A stretch of 11,954 nucleotides of DNA from Bacteroidota bacterium (lineage in GTDB: Bacteria; Bacteroidota; Bacteroidia; 2-12-FULL-35-15): the NCBI GenBank assembly GCA_026391935.1, contig JAPLDC010000335.1, forward strand, positions 1-11,954, written 5' to 3'. The translations under genes and the position numbers were made by a program. Positions within the stretch are counted from its first letter, which is position 1; every line of letters begins with the position of its first letter. The notes beneath the pieces were generated by a model. That model was given only the letters and a program-made list of their open reading frames with translations. It was not told the DNA's origin and made no database searches. Below are positions 1 to 7,570 of this stretch, in pieces.

Positions 1-2363
1 CAGAAAAAATGGGTGTGAGTGAAATTTGTAAAAAGTGGGATATTCAGAACGTTGATCAGCTGATAGATATTCTTGGATTGATGGGTGATAAGGTAGATAA
101 TATTCCGGGTGTTCCAGGCGTTGGTGAAAAAACGGCAATTCAGCTTATTAAAGATTTTGGGACCATCGAAAATTTATTACAAAATACCGATAAGCTAAAA
201 GGGAAATTAAAAGAGAAAATAGAGCAAAATAAAGAAAAAGCAATTCAATCGAAGTGGCTGGCAACCATTATCTGTGATGTGCCTGTAGAATTTGATGAAA
301 AAGCTTTGGAAATTGAAGAACCTAATAAAGAAGCTTTAAAAGCTTTGTTCACAGAATTCGAATTCAGAAGATTGGCAGAACAGGTATTTGGTGAAACGAC
401 CGCTTCCGTCAGCAATCAATCGGAGGCTGTAAAGACTATTGTTGCTAAAACCAAAAAAAACAATCCTGATCAGATGGATATGTTTGGAGAAGTTGGTGAG
501 ACAGAAGAGATTGAAGAGGAAGAATTGTCGGAAGCCCCAAAAGTTTTCAGCACAATAAAAGATGTACATCACGCTTATTATCTTGTTGATACAAAGGAAA
601 AACGAGAACAATTAATTCTGGAATTAAATAAACAATCGGAGATTTGTTTTGATACAGAAACTACAGGTCTTGATACTCAAACTGCTGAATTGGTTGGTAT
701 GTCGTTCGCATTTAAAATTACAGAAGCGTATTATATTCCATTCTCTGCTGATCAGTTGGAAGCGCAGTCTGTTTTAAATGAATTCAGATCTGTTTTTGAA
801 AACGAGAAGTTGACGATTATCGGTCAGAATATTAAATATGATATTTCAATTTTGAGGAGATATGATATCGGCATCAAGGGGAAATTGTTTGACACGATGG
901 TAGCGCATTTTTTGATCCAACCGGAAATGCGTCATAATATGAATGTACTGGCCGAAACATATTTGAATTACTCACCGGTCTCAATAGAGTCACTCATTGG
1001 AAAAAAAGGAAAAGGGCAGTTAAGTATGCGTGATGTCCCTCTTGAGGAAATTAAGGAATACGCTTCAGAGGATGCTGATATAACATTTCAATTGAAAAAT
1101 AAATTTGAAGGAATGCTCAGCGATCCGATTACAAAAAAATTGTTTGAAGAAATTGATATTCCACTTATCCCTGTTCTTGCTGCGATGGAGGCTGAAGGAA
1201 TTGCTTTGGATAAAAATGCATTGAAAGAATTGTCAATAGAATTAGAAAAAGATATTTTAATTGTAGAAAAAGAAATTCAAGGATTGGCAGGCACGTCCTT
1301 CAATGTTTCATCGCCAAAACAAGTTGGCGAAATTTTATTTGAAGTATTACAAATCACAGAAAAACCAAAAAAAACAAAAACTGGGCAGTATGCAACAGGA
1401 GAAGAAGTGTTGGTGAAATTAGTTGGAAAGCATGAAATTGTCGGAAAGATTTTAGATTATCGTGAATTGGTAAAACTCAAAAACACTTATGTCGACACAT
1501 TACCTTTATTAGTTAATCCAAAAACCAATAGAATCCATACTTCGTATAATCAAGTAGTGGCTGTTACAGGTCGGTTGAGTTCCGATAATCCTAATTTGCA
1601 AAATATTCCAATTCGTACAGAAAGAGGAAGAGAGATCAGAAAAGCATTTGTCCCAAAAAATGAAAATTATATTTTGTTGTCTGCAGATTATTCACAGATT
1701 GAATTACGCATCATCGCTGAGTTGAGTAAAGATCAGGGAATGATCGATGCTTTTCTTTCCGGACAAGATATTCACAAAGCCACAGCAGCAAAGGTTTACG
1801 GAGTTTCTTTGGAAGATGTAACATCCGACATGCGTAGAAACGCTAAAATGGTCAACTTCGGTATTATTTATGGAATATCTGCATTCGGACTTTCTGAACG
1901 TTTAAATATTCCACGAAAGGAGGCTGCTGCAATTATCGAAAATTATTTTGATAAGTATCCTCGGATTAAAGCATACATGGATGAAAGTATTGCACTTGCC
2001 CGAGATAAAGGGTATGTAGAAACGATCATGGGTAGAAGAAGAAATTTGAGGGACATCAATTCAAATAATCATACTGTTAGAGGTTACGCGGAGCGGAACG
2101 CGATTAATGCTCCTATACAAGGAAGTGCAGCTGATATGATAAAAATTGCAATGATCAACATTCAAAAGGATTTTATTGAAATGGGTGTCAGATCAAGAAT
2201 GCTTCTTCAAGTGCATGATGAGTTGGTATTTGATGTGCTGAAAGAAGAATTGGAAATTGTAAAGCCAATAATTGAAAAAAGGATGAAATATGCAATACCT
2301 TCATTGATAGTTCCGATGGAAGTAGGAGTGGGAATAGGTATTAACTGGCTGGAAGCACATTAA
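1..2363 (+). CDS. polA: DNA polymerase I, 5' end cut by window edge
   Basis: Replicative repair and Okazaki-fragment-processing polymerase. The frame is open to the left edge, so the first in-frame ATG (base 9) is internal and the 5' part of the 5'-3' exonuclease domain is missing. Counting from that ATG: a helix-hairpin-helix of the 5' nuclease (GDKVDNIPGVPGVGEKTA, about 26-43); an acidic linker about 160-175; a 3'-5' exonuclease domain with all three motifs (DTE at 215-217, NIKYD at 274-278, YASED at 351-355), so proofreading should be active; and a polymerase domain with motif A (SADYSQIELR, Asp560), motif B (RRNAKMVNFGIIYG, Lys613, Phe617) and motif C (VHDE, 735-738). Phe at the E. coli 762 position is the usual form that selects against dideoxynucleotides. 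The end is intact at TAA 2361-2363. It converges on the next gene with 29 bases between them. Confidence 0.98.
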   Translation, partial: EKMGVSEICKKWDIQNVDQLIDILGLMGDKVDNIPGVPGVGEKTAIQLIKDFGTIENLLQNTDKLKGKLKEKIEQNKEKAIQSKWLATIICDVPVEFDEKALEIEEPNKEALKALFTEFEFRRLAEQVFGETTASVSNQSEAVKTIVAKTKKNNPDQMDMFGEVGETEEIEEEELSEAPKVFSTIKDVHHAYYLVDTKEKREQLILELNKQSEICFDTETTGLDTQTAELVGMSFAFKITEAYYIPFSADQLEAQSVLNEFRSVFENEKLTIIGQNIKYDISILRRYDIGIKGKLFDTMVAHFLIQPEMRHNMNVLAETYLNYSPVSIESLIGKKGKGQLSMRDVPLEEIKEYASEDADITFQLKNKFEGMLSDPITKKLFEEIDIPLIPVLAAMEAEGIALDKNALKELSIELEKDILIVEKEIQGLAGTSFNVSSPKQVGEILFEVLQITEKPKKTKTGQYATGEEVLVKLVGKHEIVGKILDYRELVKLKNTYVDTLPLLVNPKTNRIHTSYNQVVAVTGRLSSDNPNLQNIPIRTERGREIRKAFVPKNENYILLSADYSQIELRIIAELSKDQGMIDAFLSGQDIHKATAAKVYGVSLEDVTSDMRRNAKMVNFGIIYGISAFGLSERLNIPRKEAAAIIENYFDKYPRIKAYMDESIALARDKGYVETIMGRRRNLRDINSNNHTVRGYAERNAINAPIQGSAADMIKIAMINIQKDFIEMGVRSRMLLQVHDELVFDVLKEELEIVKPIIEKRMKYAIPSLIVPMEVGVGIGINWLEAH

Positions 2364-2392
2364 GTCAAAAAAAATTGAACGTGTCTTCTTTT

Positions 2393-3262
2393 TTAGAACC
2401 CGTAACCCTTATAATCTTTTGTGAACTCTTCAGGAAGAATTGTAGAGTTTACTTTTAGATTTGAGTACTCATAAGTTTCAAAAACTCCCTGGTCATCATA
2501 TACTTTATTACAAACAGGTAATAAATATTCTTTATCAATTAATAATATTGTTAATTTCCCATAAGCATTCGGGACCTGAATTATCTGGCCTTCTTTTACA
2601 TCATTGTACCAACTTACTTTTGGATTATTCATTAATACCATATACTCACTTACTTTTAATTTTCTTGCGATGGTGGTTAAATTTTCTCCCGCTTTTACAG
2701 TATAGGGTACCCATGCAAAATCAGGAAATGAAATCGCCAGTTTATAACAACTTCTTCCATCTATTTTATCATCTCCGATAATCACAAAATATTTATCCAA
2801 TTTGTCTCCTGCACGTTTTAATCCGTCTTTTAAAATGTCGTAGAGATATTGAAATCCCATTTCATGAATGGTATGGTGTTGATCTTTTCTCATTAACGTT
2901 CCGTAAGGGTCGAGGTTGAAGTTCATATAAGGAAATGATCCTGGATTTACGAGTGCTTCAGAATTATTTTGGCCTTGTACCCATAGAACTTCCGGACCGT
3001 CTAATGATAAATATAATTTTCTTGGTGAGACTTGTAATTTAACTTTTGACTCATAGTGAGTCATTTTACCTTTAATGCGTTCGTTGCAAGACAAATTAAA
3101 GCGCAATGTTTTTACATTTTCAACAGCCTCAAAAATTTTATCTATCAATTCACGGTTATTCGTTATGTTTTCGCTCTTTATTGAACGAAAGGAGATAAAC
3201 AACGTGCAGAAAGCAAAAAGTCCTATGAATAAAAAAATATGTTTTGTTTTAATCTTCATCAT
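2393..3262 (-). CDS. Exported DUF1571-type protein with inserted LysM-like domain (copy 1)
   Basis: 289 residues of unknown function. An N-terminal hydrophobic segment (about 8-24) after a lysine-rich start predicts export or a membrane anchor. The body matches my memory of DUF1571: PRKLYL (80-85), EVLWVQ (91-96), NFNLDPYGTLMRKDQHHTI (114-132) and a C-terminal stretch ending in KDYKGYGF. Residues about 187-231 read as a LysM module (YTVKAGENLTTIARKL, then VKEGQIIQVP), the usual peptidoglycan or glycan binder. It sits inside the DUF1571-like region, because conserved strands resume after it. The start is a double ATG; the first is used here and the second is equally possible. It lies 72 bases downstream of a paralog on the same strand. 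That the protein acts on or near periplasmic peptidoglycan is inference. Confidence 0.8.
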   Translation of the reverse strand: MMKIKTKHIFLFIGLFAFCTLFISFRSIKSENITNNRELIDKIFEAVENVKTLRFNLSCNERIKGKMTHYESKVKLQVSPRKLYLSLDGPEVLWVQGQNNSEALVNPGSFPYMNFNLDPYGTLMRKDQHHTIHEMGFQYLYDILKDGLKRAGDKLDKYFVIIGDDKIDGRSCYKLAISFPDFAWVPYTVKAGENLTTIARKLKVSEYMVLMNNPKVSWYNDVKEGQIIQVPNAYGKLTILLIDKEYLLPVCNKVYDDQGVFETYEYSNLKVNSTILPEEFTKDYKGYGF

Positions 3263-3278
3263 GAAAATAAAAAGTTTT

Positions 3279-3286
3279 ACAAATGT
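3279..3286 (-). promoter_or_regulatory. Possible Bacteroidota -7 promoter box for DUF1571 copy 1
   Basis: On the minus strand this reads TACATTTG, an exact match to TAnnTTTG, ending 16 bases before the ATG. No TTG or TTTG -33 element is visible at the usual distance, and the region is very AT-rich, so a chance match is possible. If real, copy 1 can be transcribed separately from copy 2. Confidence 0.35.
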
Positions 3287-3334
3287 AATCTCAATTTTAA
3301 TTTAAAGTTAATTTAATTTAATCAATCGGCTGTA

Positions 3335-4186
3335 TTAAAATCCATAACCTTTAAAGTCCTTCGAAAATTCATCTGGTTTGAATGGTACGTTTATGCGTAT
3401 ATTCTTAAATTCATACGATTCATAAAGCCCTTCCTCATCATAAACAATTATATAAATTGGAATAAACGTTTTTTTATCTACGAAAAACAGTGCTTTATTT
3501 GAATAAGGGATTGGTATCGTAAGCTTTTTTCCTTCTTTTATAGACCCATAATAACTCGAAAGGTCATTCTTAAAGCGAATTTTGTAATCACTTGTATTCA
3601 ATTTTTGAGCAATACTGGAAACCGTTTCCTCTTTTTTTGTAATGTATTCGATATACTTATATTCCGGAAAGTTCATAATGATCTGATAACAGTCCTTATT
3701 ATCCCATTTAACTGTTCCGCCATAAGTGAAATGTTTGTCGAAATCCTTAGGCGATTTTAATATGGTGTTAGCTATTATTGAACCGATATAAGTAGTTCCT
3801 AATTCAAAAATAGTATGATGTTGATCCTTCCGAACAATGCTTCCCAAAGGGTCGAGGTCAAAATTTAATAAGGGTATCGATTTTGAATGAACAATAGCAT
3901 TCCCATTGTTGGAGGATTGCACCCAAAGCATTTCAACACCTTTTTCAGGACTATGAAAATAAATTTTTCTAGGGTAAACATTTATTTTAATAAACGATTC
4001 GGCAATTAAAAAATGGTCTCCGATTCGTTCTGTAGCTTTAATATTACAGGTTTGAGACTTTATGTTTTTGATACTATCAAGCATATGCTCAACAACATCT
4101 TTGCAGGATAAATTCTTGTTTTGAGAAGCGCTTCCTATAAAAAGAGTTGTAATCAATAAAATGGCGATGGGTCTCAATATTCTCAC
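3335..4186 (-). CDS. Exported DUF1571-type protein with degenerate LysM-like insert (copy 2)
   Basis: 283-residue paralog of the following gene, with the same layout: signal-like N-terminus (about 4-20, possible cleavage after GSA), PRKIYF (72-77), EMLWVQ (85-90), RKDQHHTI (119-126), and a C-terminus with VYDEEGLYESYEF and KDFKGYGF. The middle segment (about 181-225) aligns with the LysM of copy 1, keeping SIAQKL and IKEGKKLTIP. It has lost the YxVKxGE opening (here YITKKEE), so glycan binding may be weakened. The start codon is GTG at 4184-4186. A TTG three codons downstream would also leave a signal sequence. It is transcribed away from kdsB. Function unknown; confidence is high that it is a real gene and moderate for the family. 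Confidence 0.8.
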   Translation of the reverse strand: MRILRPIAILLITTLFIGSASQNKNLSCKDVVEHMLDSIKNIKSQTCNIKATERIGDHFLIAESFIKINVYPRKIYFHSPEKGVEMLWVQSSNNGNAIVHSKSIPLLNFDLDPLGSIVRKDQHHTIFELGTTYIGSIIANTILKSPKDFDKHFTYGGTVKWDNKDCYQIIMNFPEYKYIEYITKKEETVSSIAQKLNTSDYKIRFKNDLSSYYGSIKEGKKLTIPIPYSNKALFFVDKKTFIPIYIIVYDEEGLYESYEFKNIRINVPFKPDEFSKDFKGYGF

Positions 4187-4190
4187 CCTA

Positions 4191-4198
4191 CAAATTTA
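4191..4198 (-). promoter_or_regulatory. Possible -7 promoter box directly before the GTG start of DUF1571 copy 2
   Basis: Minus strand TAAATTTG matches TAnnTTTG exactly and ends only four bases before the GTG. If it is a true -7 box, transcription would begin at or just past the GTG. That implies a leaderless message or use of the in-frame TTG downstream. No convincing -33 partner is seen. Confidence 0.35.
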
Positions 4199-4254
4199 AT
4201 AAAAAAGCGCCCATTTTCTTTATTTTCAAGACCTAATAGATAAAATTAATTCTG

Positions 4255-4262
4255 TAATTTCG
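4255..4262 (+). promoter_or_regulatory. Possible -7 promoter box for kdsB
   Basis: TAATTTCG differs from TAnnTTTG at one position and ends 18 bases before the kdsB ATG, similar to the spacing seen at the thioesterase gene. It lies in the 94-base divergent gap that also carries the box of DUF1571 copy 2. Confidence 0.35.
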
Positions 4263-4280
4263 TACAAATAAACCATCATT

Positions 4281-5018
4281 ATGAAGATTATCGGAATTAT
4301 TCCTGCTCGTTATGCTTCAACTCGCTTTCCTGCTAAACCATTAGTTGATATTGGGGGAATGACGATGATCCATCGTGTATTCATGCAGGCAAAAAAGTCG
4401 AATTTGTTATTTGATGTTGTTGTTGCCACTGACGATGAGCGTATTGCTTCACATGTCAGGTCTTTTGGTGGAAATGTGGTTTTGACAAGTGATGCACATC
4501 AAAGTGGTACTGATAGATGCTTTGAGGCCATTCTTTCTTTTTGTCCGGATGCGGATGTTGTGGTCAATATTCAAGGAGACGAACCTTTTATTCAACCGGG
4601 ACAGATTGATCTCGTTGCTTCTTGCTTCAATTCCCCAGAAGTTCAGATTGCTACTTTAGTAAAAAAGATCAATACTGATGAGGAACTGTTTAATGTAAAT
4701 ATTCCTAAAGTGCTATTGAATATTAATAAGCAGGCCATTCTTTTTAGTAGGCAAACAATCCCATTCATTAGAGGTGCTGAACCTAAGAATTGGCTGAAGG
4801 AGTTCACTTTTTACAAACATATCGGCATTTATGCCTATCGCACCAATGTTTTAGCCGAAATTACGGCTTTAAAACAGTCTTCTTTGGAACTTGCCGAGGC
4901 ACTAGAACAGCTTCGTTGGCTTGAAAATGGATATAAAATTAATGTTGAGATTACTGATTTTGAGAGTGTTGCAGTAGACACCCCAGAGGATCTTAGAAAA
5001 CTCAGCAAATTTTTGTAA
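4281..5018 (+). CDS. kdsB: 3-deoxy-manno-octulosonate cytidylyltransferase (CMP-Kdo synthetase)
   Basis: Transfers CMP from CTP to Kdo, activating it for the LPS inner core in the cytoplasm. Its 245 residues are close to the E. coli length of 248. The nucleotide-binding start is IIPARYASTRFPAKPL (6-21), with Ala where many members have Gly before KPL. Other family marks are VVATDDERI (47-55), SGTDRC (75-80), the metal-binding NIQGDEP (96-102) and the C-terminal EALEQLRWLENG (about 205-216) followed by VAVDTPEDL. The ATG gives the canonical family N-terminus. It is 40 bases ahead of the HU/SPOR gene on the same strand, so they may be cotranscribed. A family-9 glycosyltransferase further right fits the same LPS-core theme. 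Confidence 0.96.
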   Translation: MKIIGIIPARYASTRFPAKPLVDIGGMTMIHRVFMQAKKSNLLFDVVVATDDERIASHVRSFGGNVVLTSDAHQSGTDRCFEAILSFCPDADVVVNIQGDEPFIQPGQIDLVASCFNSPEVQIATLVKKINTDEELFNVNIPKVLLNINKQAILFSRQTIPFIRGAEPKNWLKEFTFYKHIGIYAYRTNVLAEITALKQSSLELAEALEQLRWLENGYKINVEITDFESVAVDTPEDLRKLSKFL

Positions 5019-5058
5019 TTTTAGCCTTTACAAAAGGGGCATTACTCCATCAATTGAA

Positions 5059-5523
5059 ATGAACGTAGAAAAACATATCGGTGAATTATTATATGACCAC
5101 AATTGTGTGATCGTTCCTGATTTGGGTGGTTTTGTAGCCAATTATTCACCTGCAAAAATTGATCCTTCTAGACATTCGTTTATTCCTCCATCAAAAAACA
5201 TTGTTTTTAATATCAATCTGAAGAAGAACGATGGATTATTAGCCAATCATATTGCTATTTCTGAAAGTACAAATTATCCGCAAGCCTTAAAATATATCCA
5301 GCATTTTGTTGACGATGCAAATCTTCAATTAAAAAAGGGAAGTAAATTGAAAATAGGGGAAGTGGGGACTCTCTTTTTAGATGTTGAAAGGAATATTCAA
5401 TTCGAACCCGCAGCAACCAATTTTTTATTGGATGCTTTTGGCTTGGCGCCATTTTATTCCCCAGCTATTAAACGTGACAATATTGCTAAGCGTAGCTTTT
5501 TGCTATGGTTTGGATCCCTTTGA
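5059..5523 (+). CDS. HU (CCDC81-like) envelope protein, N-terminal part of a probably frameshifted HU-SPOR gene
   Basis: 154 residues. Recognisable as the prokaryotic CCDC81-type HU domains of Bacteroidota envelope proteins: YDHNCVIVPDLGGFVANY (12-29), PPSKNIVFN (43-51), NDGLLANHI (57-65), then a second small domain with KLKIGEVGTLFLD (96-108), a phenylalanine-proline turn and NFLLDAFGL (121-129). In the family the chain continues through one membrane segment into a periplasmic linker and SPOR domain. Here it ends after a basic stretch and only RSFLLWFGSL, while the missing parts lie in another frame from 5499 on. The two frames overlap by 19 bases. I read this as one gene with an indel or indels near 5480-5510, whether natural or an assembly error. 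A deliberately separate cytosolic HU protein is less likely. Confidence 0.75.
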   Translation: MNVEKHIGELLYDHNCVIVPDLGGFVANYSPAKIDPSRHSFIPPSKNIVFNINLKKNDGLLANHIAISESTNYPQALKYIQHFVDDANLQLKKGSKLKIGEVGTLFLDVERNIQFEPAATNFLLDAFGLAPFYSPAIKRDNIAKRSFLLWFGSL

Positions 5524-5969
5524 AAACAGATCTTTTAAAGGGAATTAATTATTCGACGATTAATCCTTTTTCCAAAAAAGAAATAATTATACCTCAGCCG
5601 AAAACGCTTGTTTCAATTGTAAATAATGATACTACAGCGACAAAGCTTGTTACCAAGGATTCTGTAATTCAACCTGTGGCTTTGACTTTGATAGATCCTG
5701 TTGTGCCTGACACTACTGCTGTTGCTAAAAATTATATCAATATAGATTATAAATTTCATTTAGTCGCAGGCTGCTTTCAGATTGAAGAGAATGCAGTAAA
5801 ATTTGTTCAAACATTGCAAGCCCAAAATTTGAACGCTGCAATTATTGGACAAAATAATAAAGGATTATTTGTTGTTTCTTGCGGTGACTTCCCTTCCCGA
5901 AAAGATGCTTTGAACGAACTGGACGAACTTCGTAAAGTTCAACCGAATGCTTGGTTATATAAAAATTAA
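5505..5969 (+). CDS. SPOR-domain protein, C-terminal part of the broken HU-SPOR gene
   Basis: SPOR domains bind denuded peptidoglycan, often at division sites. The first 26 residues (MVWIPLKTDLLKG, then NPF) look like the end of a membrane segment and the juxtamembrane stretch of the HU-SPOR family, so the ATG is probably not a natural start. A Thr/Val/Pro-rich linker (about 35-75) follows. The SPOR domain (about 82-151) has the typical FHLVAGCF opening, a helix (ENAVKFVQTLQAQ), the strand FVVSCGDF and a last helix, RKDALNELDELR. The frame is closed upstream by a TAG at 5493, leaving only three extra codons. Without the upstream half there is no complete membrane segment or signal peptide, so the protein could not reach the periplasm by itself. 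Confidence 0.75.
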   Translation: MVWIPLKTDLLKGINYSTINPFSKKEIIIPQPKTLVSIVNNDTTATKLVTKDSVIQPVALTLIDPVVPDTTAVAKNYINIDYKFHLVAGCFQIEENAVKFVQTLQAQNLNAAIIGQNNKGLFVVSCGDFPSRKDALNELDELRKVQPNAWLYKN

Positions 5970-5982
5970 TAATTTCTGTTAT

Positions 5983-5990
5983 TATTTTTG
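5983..5990 (+). promoter_or_regulatory. Possible -7 promoter box for the lipoprotein gene
   Basis: TATTTTTG matches TAnnTTTG and ends 14 bases before the ATG at 6005. The run of T makes a chance match easy, and no -33 element is obvious. Confidence 0.3.
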
Positions 5991-6004
5991 ATACCTTTTA
6001 AATC

Positions 6005-6829
6005 ATGAGATTTATTCTGATCTTCATTATTGTAGGCATACTGGCATCTTGTAAATCGCCTTTGCCTGTTTATTTTGATAAGCCCATCGGCATACAGCAA
6101 GATAGTTTTTCAAAAAGTATTCAAGGGAATTTTTATCCTTTAGAGGACATACTGAATAAGGGGCTTGTTAGTTTCGAAGAAAAATATTATATCAAAAATG
6201 GGAAACTTGTTATAAAGAATTCCAAAACTGTTTTACAGGATACGACATCATCAGCAATAACTGAAAATGAAACAGTTTTATATAATGATACAACACTTAA
6301 AACTTCAAGGGTTGAAGAAGAAAATAATTTCTATAAGATAGCTGCTCTCAATTCAATTGCTCTTATTAATATTGATTCATCTATTGAATGTATCACGAAG
6401 AAAAATAAGATTGTTTTTGGCTTTCTGAAGATCTCAAAAAATAAAATATTACTCAATCTCATCGATTCGTTAGCAAATAATTATGAAGTGGATTTGTTTC
6501 AGTTAAATGAAAAATTAAAACTAACTAGCTATAAGGATGATTATTATTTGAATGTTCTTACTCCTTTTGGATGGGAATATCTTAAAATAGAAGTCTGGAA
6601 CAATGGTGAGTTTTTAAATTTGCTGCCTTTTTATTTTACAACCTATAACGATAAGACAGATAATGTGAAAGAGTTTCTAACATCAACAGAGGGGATTTAT
6701 CCGAACTTAAAACCAATCTATAATAAGGCACACCTCATTATAGGGCTAAAAGCAAAATCTAATCCTAAATTAGTCAAGGAGAAATTCAAAAAATCGGAAA
6801 CCAATATTGAATTTATTAAAGTGAAATAA
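6005..6829 (+). CDS. Predicted lipoprotein of unknown function
   Basis: 274 residues. A short basic start (MR), a hydrophobic stretch FILIFIIVGI and the lipobox LASC predict signal peptidase II cleavage and lipidation of Cys16. I do not recognise the mature domain. It is rich in Asn, Lys and Ile, carries no further clear membrane segment, and has aromatic-rich stretches (YEVDLFQL, PFGWEYLKIEVW) compatible with beta structure. It starts 35 bases after the SPOR gene on the same strand, so it may be cotranscribed with it or use the box at 5983. Its stop is only seven bases from the stop of the convergent hemJ-like gene. Export is well supported; function is unknown. Confidence 0.75.
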   Translation: MRFILIFIIVGILASCKSPLPVYFDKPIGIQQDSFSKSIQGNFYPLEDILNKGLVSFEEKYYIKNGKLVIKNSKTVLQDTTSSAITENETVLYNDTTLKTSRVEEENNFYKIAALNSIALINIDSSIECITKKNKIVFGFLKISKNKILLNLIDSLANNYEVDLFQLNEKLKLTSYKDDYYLNVLTPFGWEYLKIEVWNNGEFLNLLPFYFTTYNDKTDNVKEFLTSTEGIYPNLKPIYNKAHLIIGLKAKSNPKLVKEKFKKSETNIEFIKVK

Positions 6830-6836
6830 TTAAATT

Positions 6837-7415
6837 TTATTGCTCTATTGTCTTATCTTCCTCTTTTGCCAATTCATTTTTCTCTCTGCTTTTTTTATAA
6901 ATTCTTATTGCAAGAATGAGTGTAAGAGAAAAAATTATCAGTCCAAGTAGTCCCCAAATAAAGCCGCTGCTACTTTTCAATACAATAAGAAAAACGATTG
7001 CAAATAGAATAACCGTTGCAACTTCATTCCATAAGCGTAACTTGAAGGAAGAGTGTTTTACATAATCCCGTTGTAATTGTTTGAACATTACATGGCATTC
7101 CATATGGTACAATATTAATCCTCCTACAAAACATAATTTAAGGATAAAGTAGGGTTGAAATAAAAACACCTCTATTGGCCAGTGGAATAGGATCCAGGAT
7201 CCGAAAATTACTGTCAGAAACATCGATGGCCATGTTATACCGTACCATAAGCGTTTTTCCATGATTTTGTATTGCTCCTGCAAAATACTTTTTTCAGGTT
7301 CCGGTTTTGTTTCCGCCTCTGTATGATAAATAAATAAGCGAACGATATAAAATAAACCGGCAAACCAGGTTACTACAAAAATGATGTGTAATGCCTTAAA
7401 ATAGGAGAAGTCCAT
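6837..7415 (-). CDS. hemJ: HemJ/CopD-family membrane protein, probable protoporphyrinogen IX oxidase
   Basis: The HemJ family oxidises protoporphyrinogen IX to protoporphyrin IX in the inner membrane, a late haem step. I chose the ATG at 7413-7415, giving 192 residues, because MDFSYFKALHIIFVVTW is the usual family start. The frame continues 36 codons upstream, but those codons are not family-like and would run into the divergent promoter region. Visible marks: His10 in the first membrane segment with WFAGLFYIVRLFIYH (17-31), KRLWYGITWPS (54-64), a segment with Lys93 and YHMECH (103-108), and LWNEVATVILF (128-138). About five hydrophobic segments end in a charged tail. A CopD-like membrane protein without haem activity is the main alternative. 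Confidence 0.8.
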   Translation of the reverse strand: MDFSYFKALHIIFVVTWFAGLFYIVRLFIYHTEAETKPEPEKSILQEQYKIMEKRLWYGITWPSMFLTVIFGSWILFHWPIEVFLFQPYFILKLCFVGGLILYHMECHVMFKQLQRDYVKHSSFKLRLWNEVATVILFAIVFLIVLKSSSGFIWGLLGLIIFSLTLILAIRIYKKSREKNELAKEEDKTIEQ

Positions 7416-7437
7416 AATCTGATGAATTTGTTTAATG

Positions 7438-7445
7438 TAAAGGTA
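7438..7445 (-). promoter_or_regulatory. Possible -7 promoter box for the hemJ-like gene
   Basis: Minus strand TACCTTTA differs from TAnnTTTG only at the last base and ends 22 bases before the chosen ATG. It lies inside the 36-codon upstream extension, which supports the shorter start. Confidence 0.3.
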
Positions 7446-7545
7446 GCGGAAAAAAAAGATTCTGAATAATAAAATGTATGTGTTAATTAGCAGATTTTGC
7501 CTTGCAAAATGAATGTGATTCAATTCCGGGAAGAAATAAAACGCA

Positions 7546-7553
7546 TATCTTTG
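7546..7553 (+). promoter_or_regulatory. -7 promoter box for the acyl-CoA thioesterase gene
   Basis: TATCTTTG is an exact TAnnTTTG match and ends 17 bases before the ATG at 7571. It sits in the 155-base divergent gap with the hemJ-like gene. This is the best promoter candidate in the window, though a clear -33 TTTG is missing. Confidence 0.5.
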
Positions 7554-7570
7554 TGTAAATAATAATTTCT

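Noticed and set aside
354..365. Palindrome GAATTCGAATTC
   Set aside because: It encodes part of TEFEFR in polA and is explained by codon repetition.
2364..2392. A-run followed by T-run between polA and DUF1571 copy 1 as a bidirectional terminator
   Set aside because: The arms pair poorly and there is no GC-containing stem.
2461..2781. 106-codon plus-strand open frame opposite DUF1571 copy 1
   Set aside because: Shadow of a real coding frame: low-complexity Leu/His/Tyr content, no start context and no recognisable domain.
7416..7523. 36-codon upstream extension of the hemJ-like reading frame
   Set aside because: The added residues are not family-like. The standard N-terminus MDFSYFKALHII begins at 7415, and the extension covers the likely promoter.
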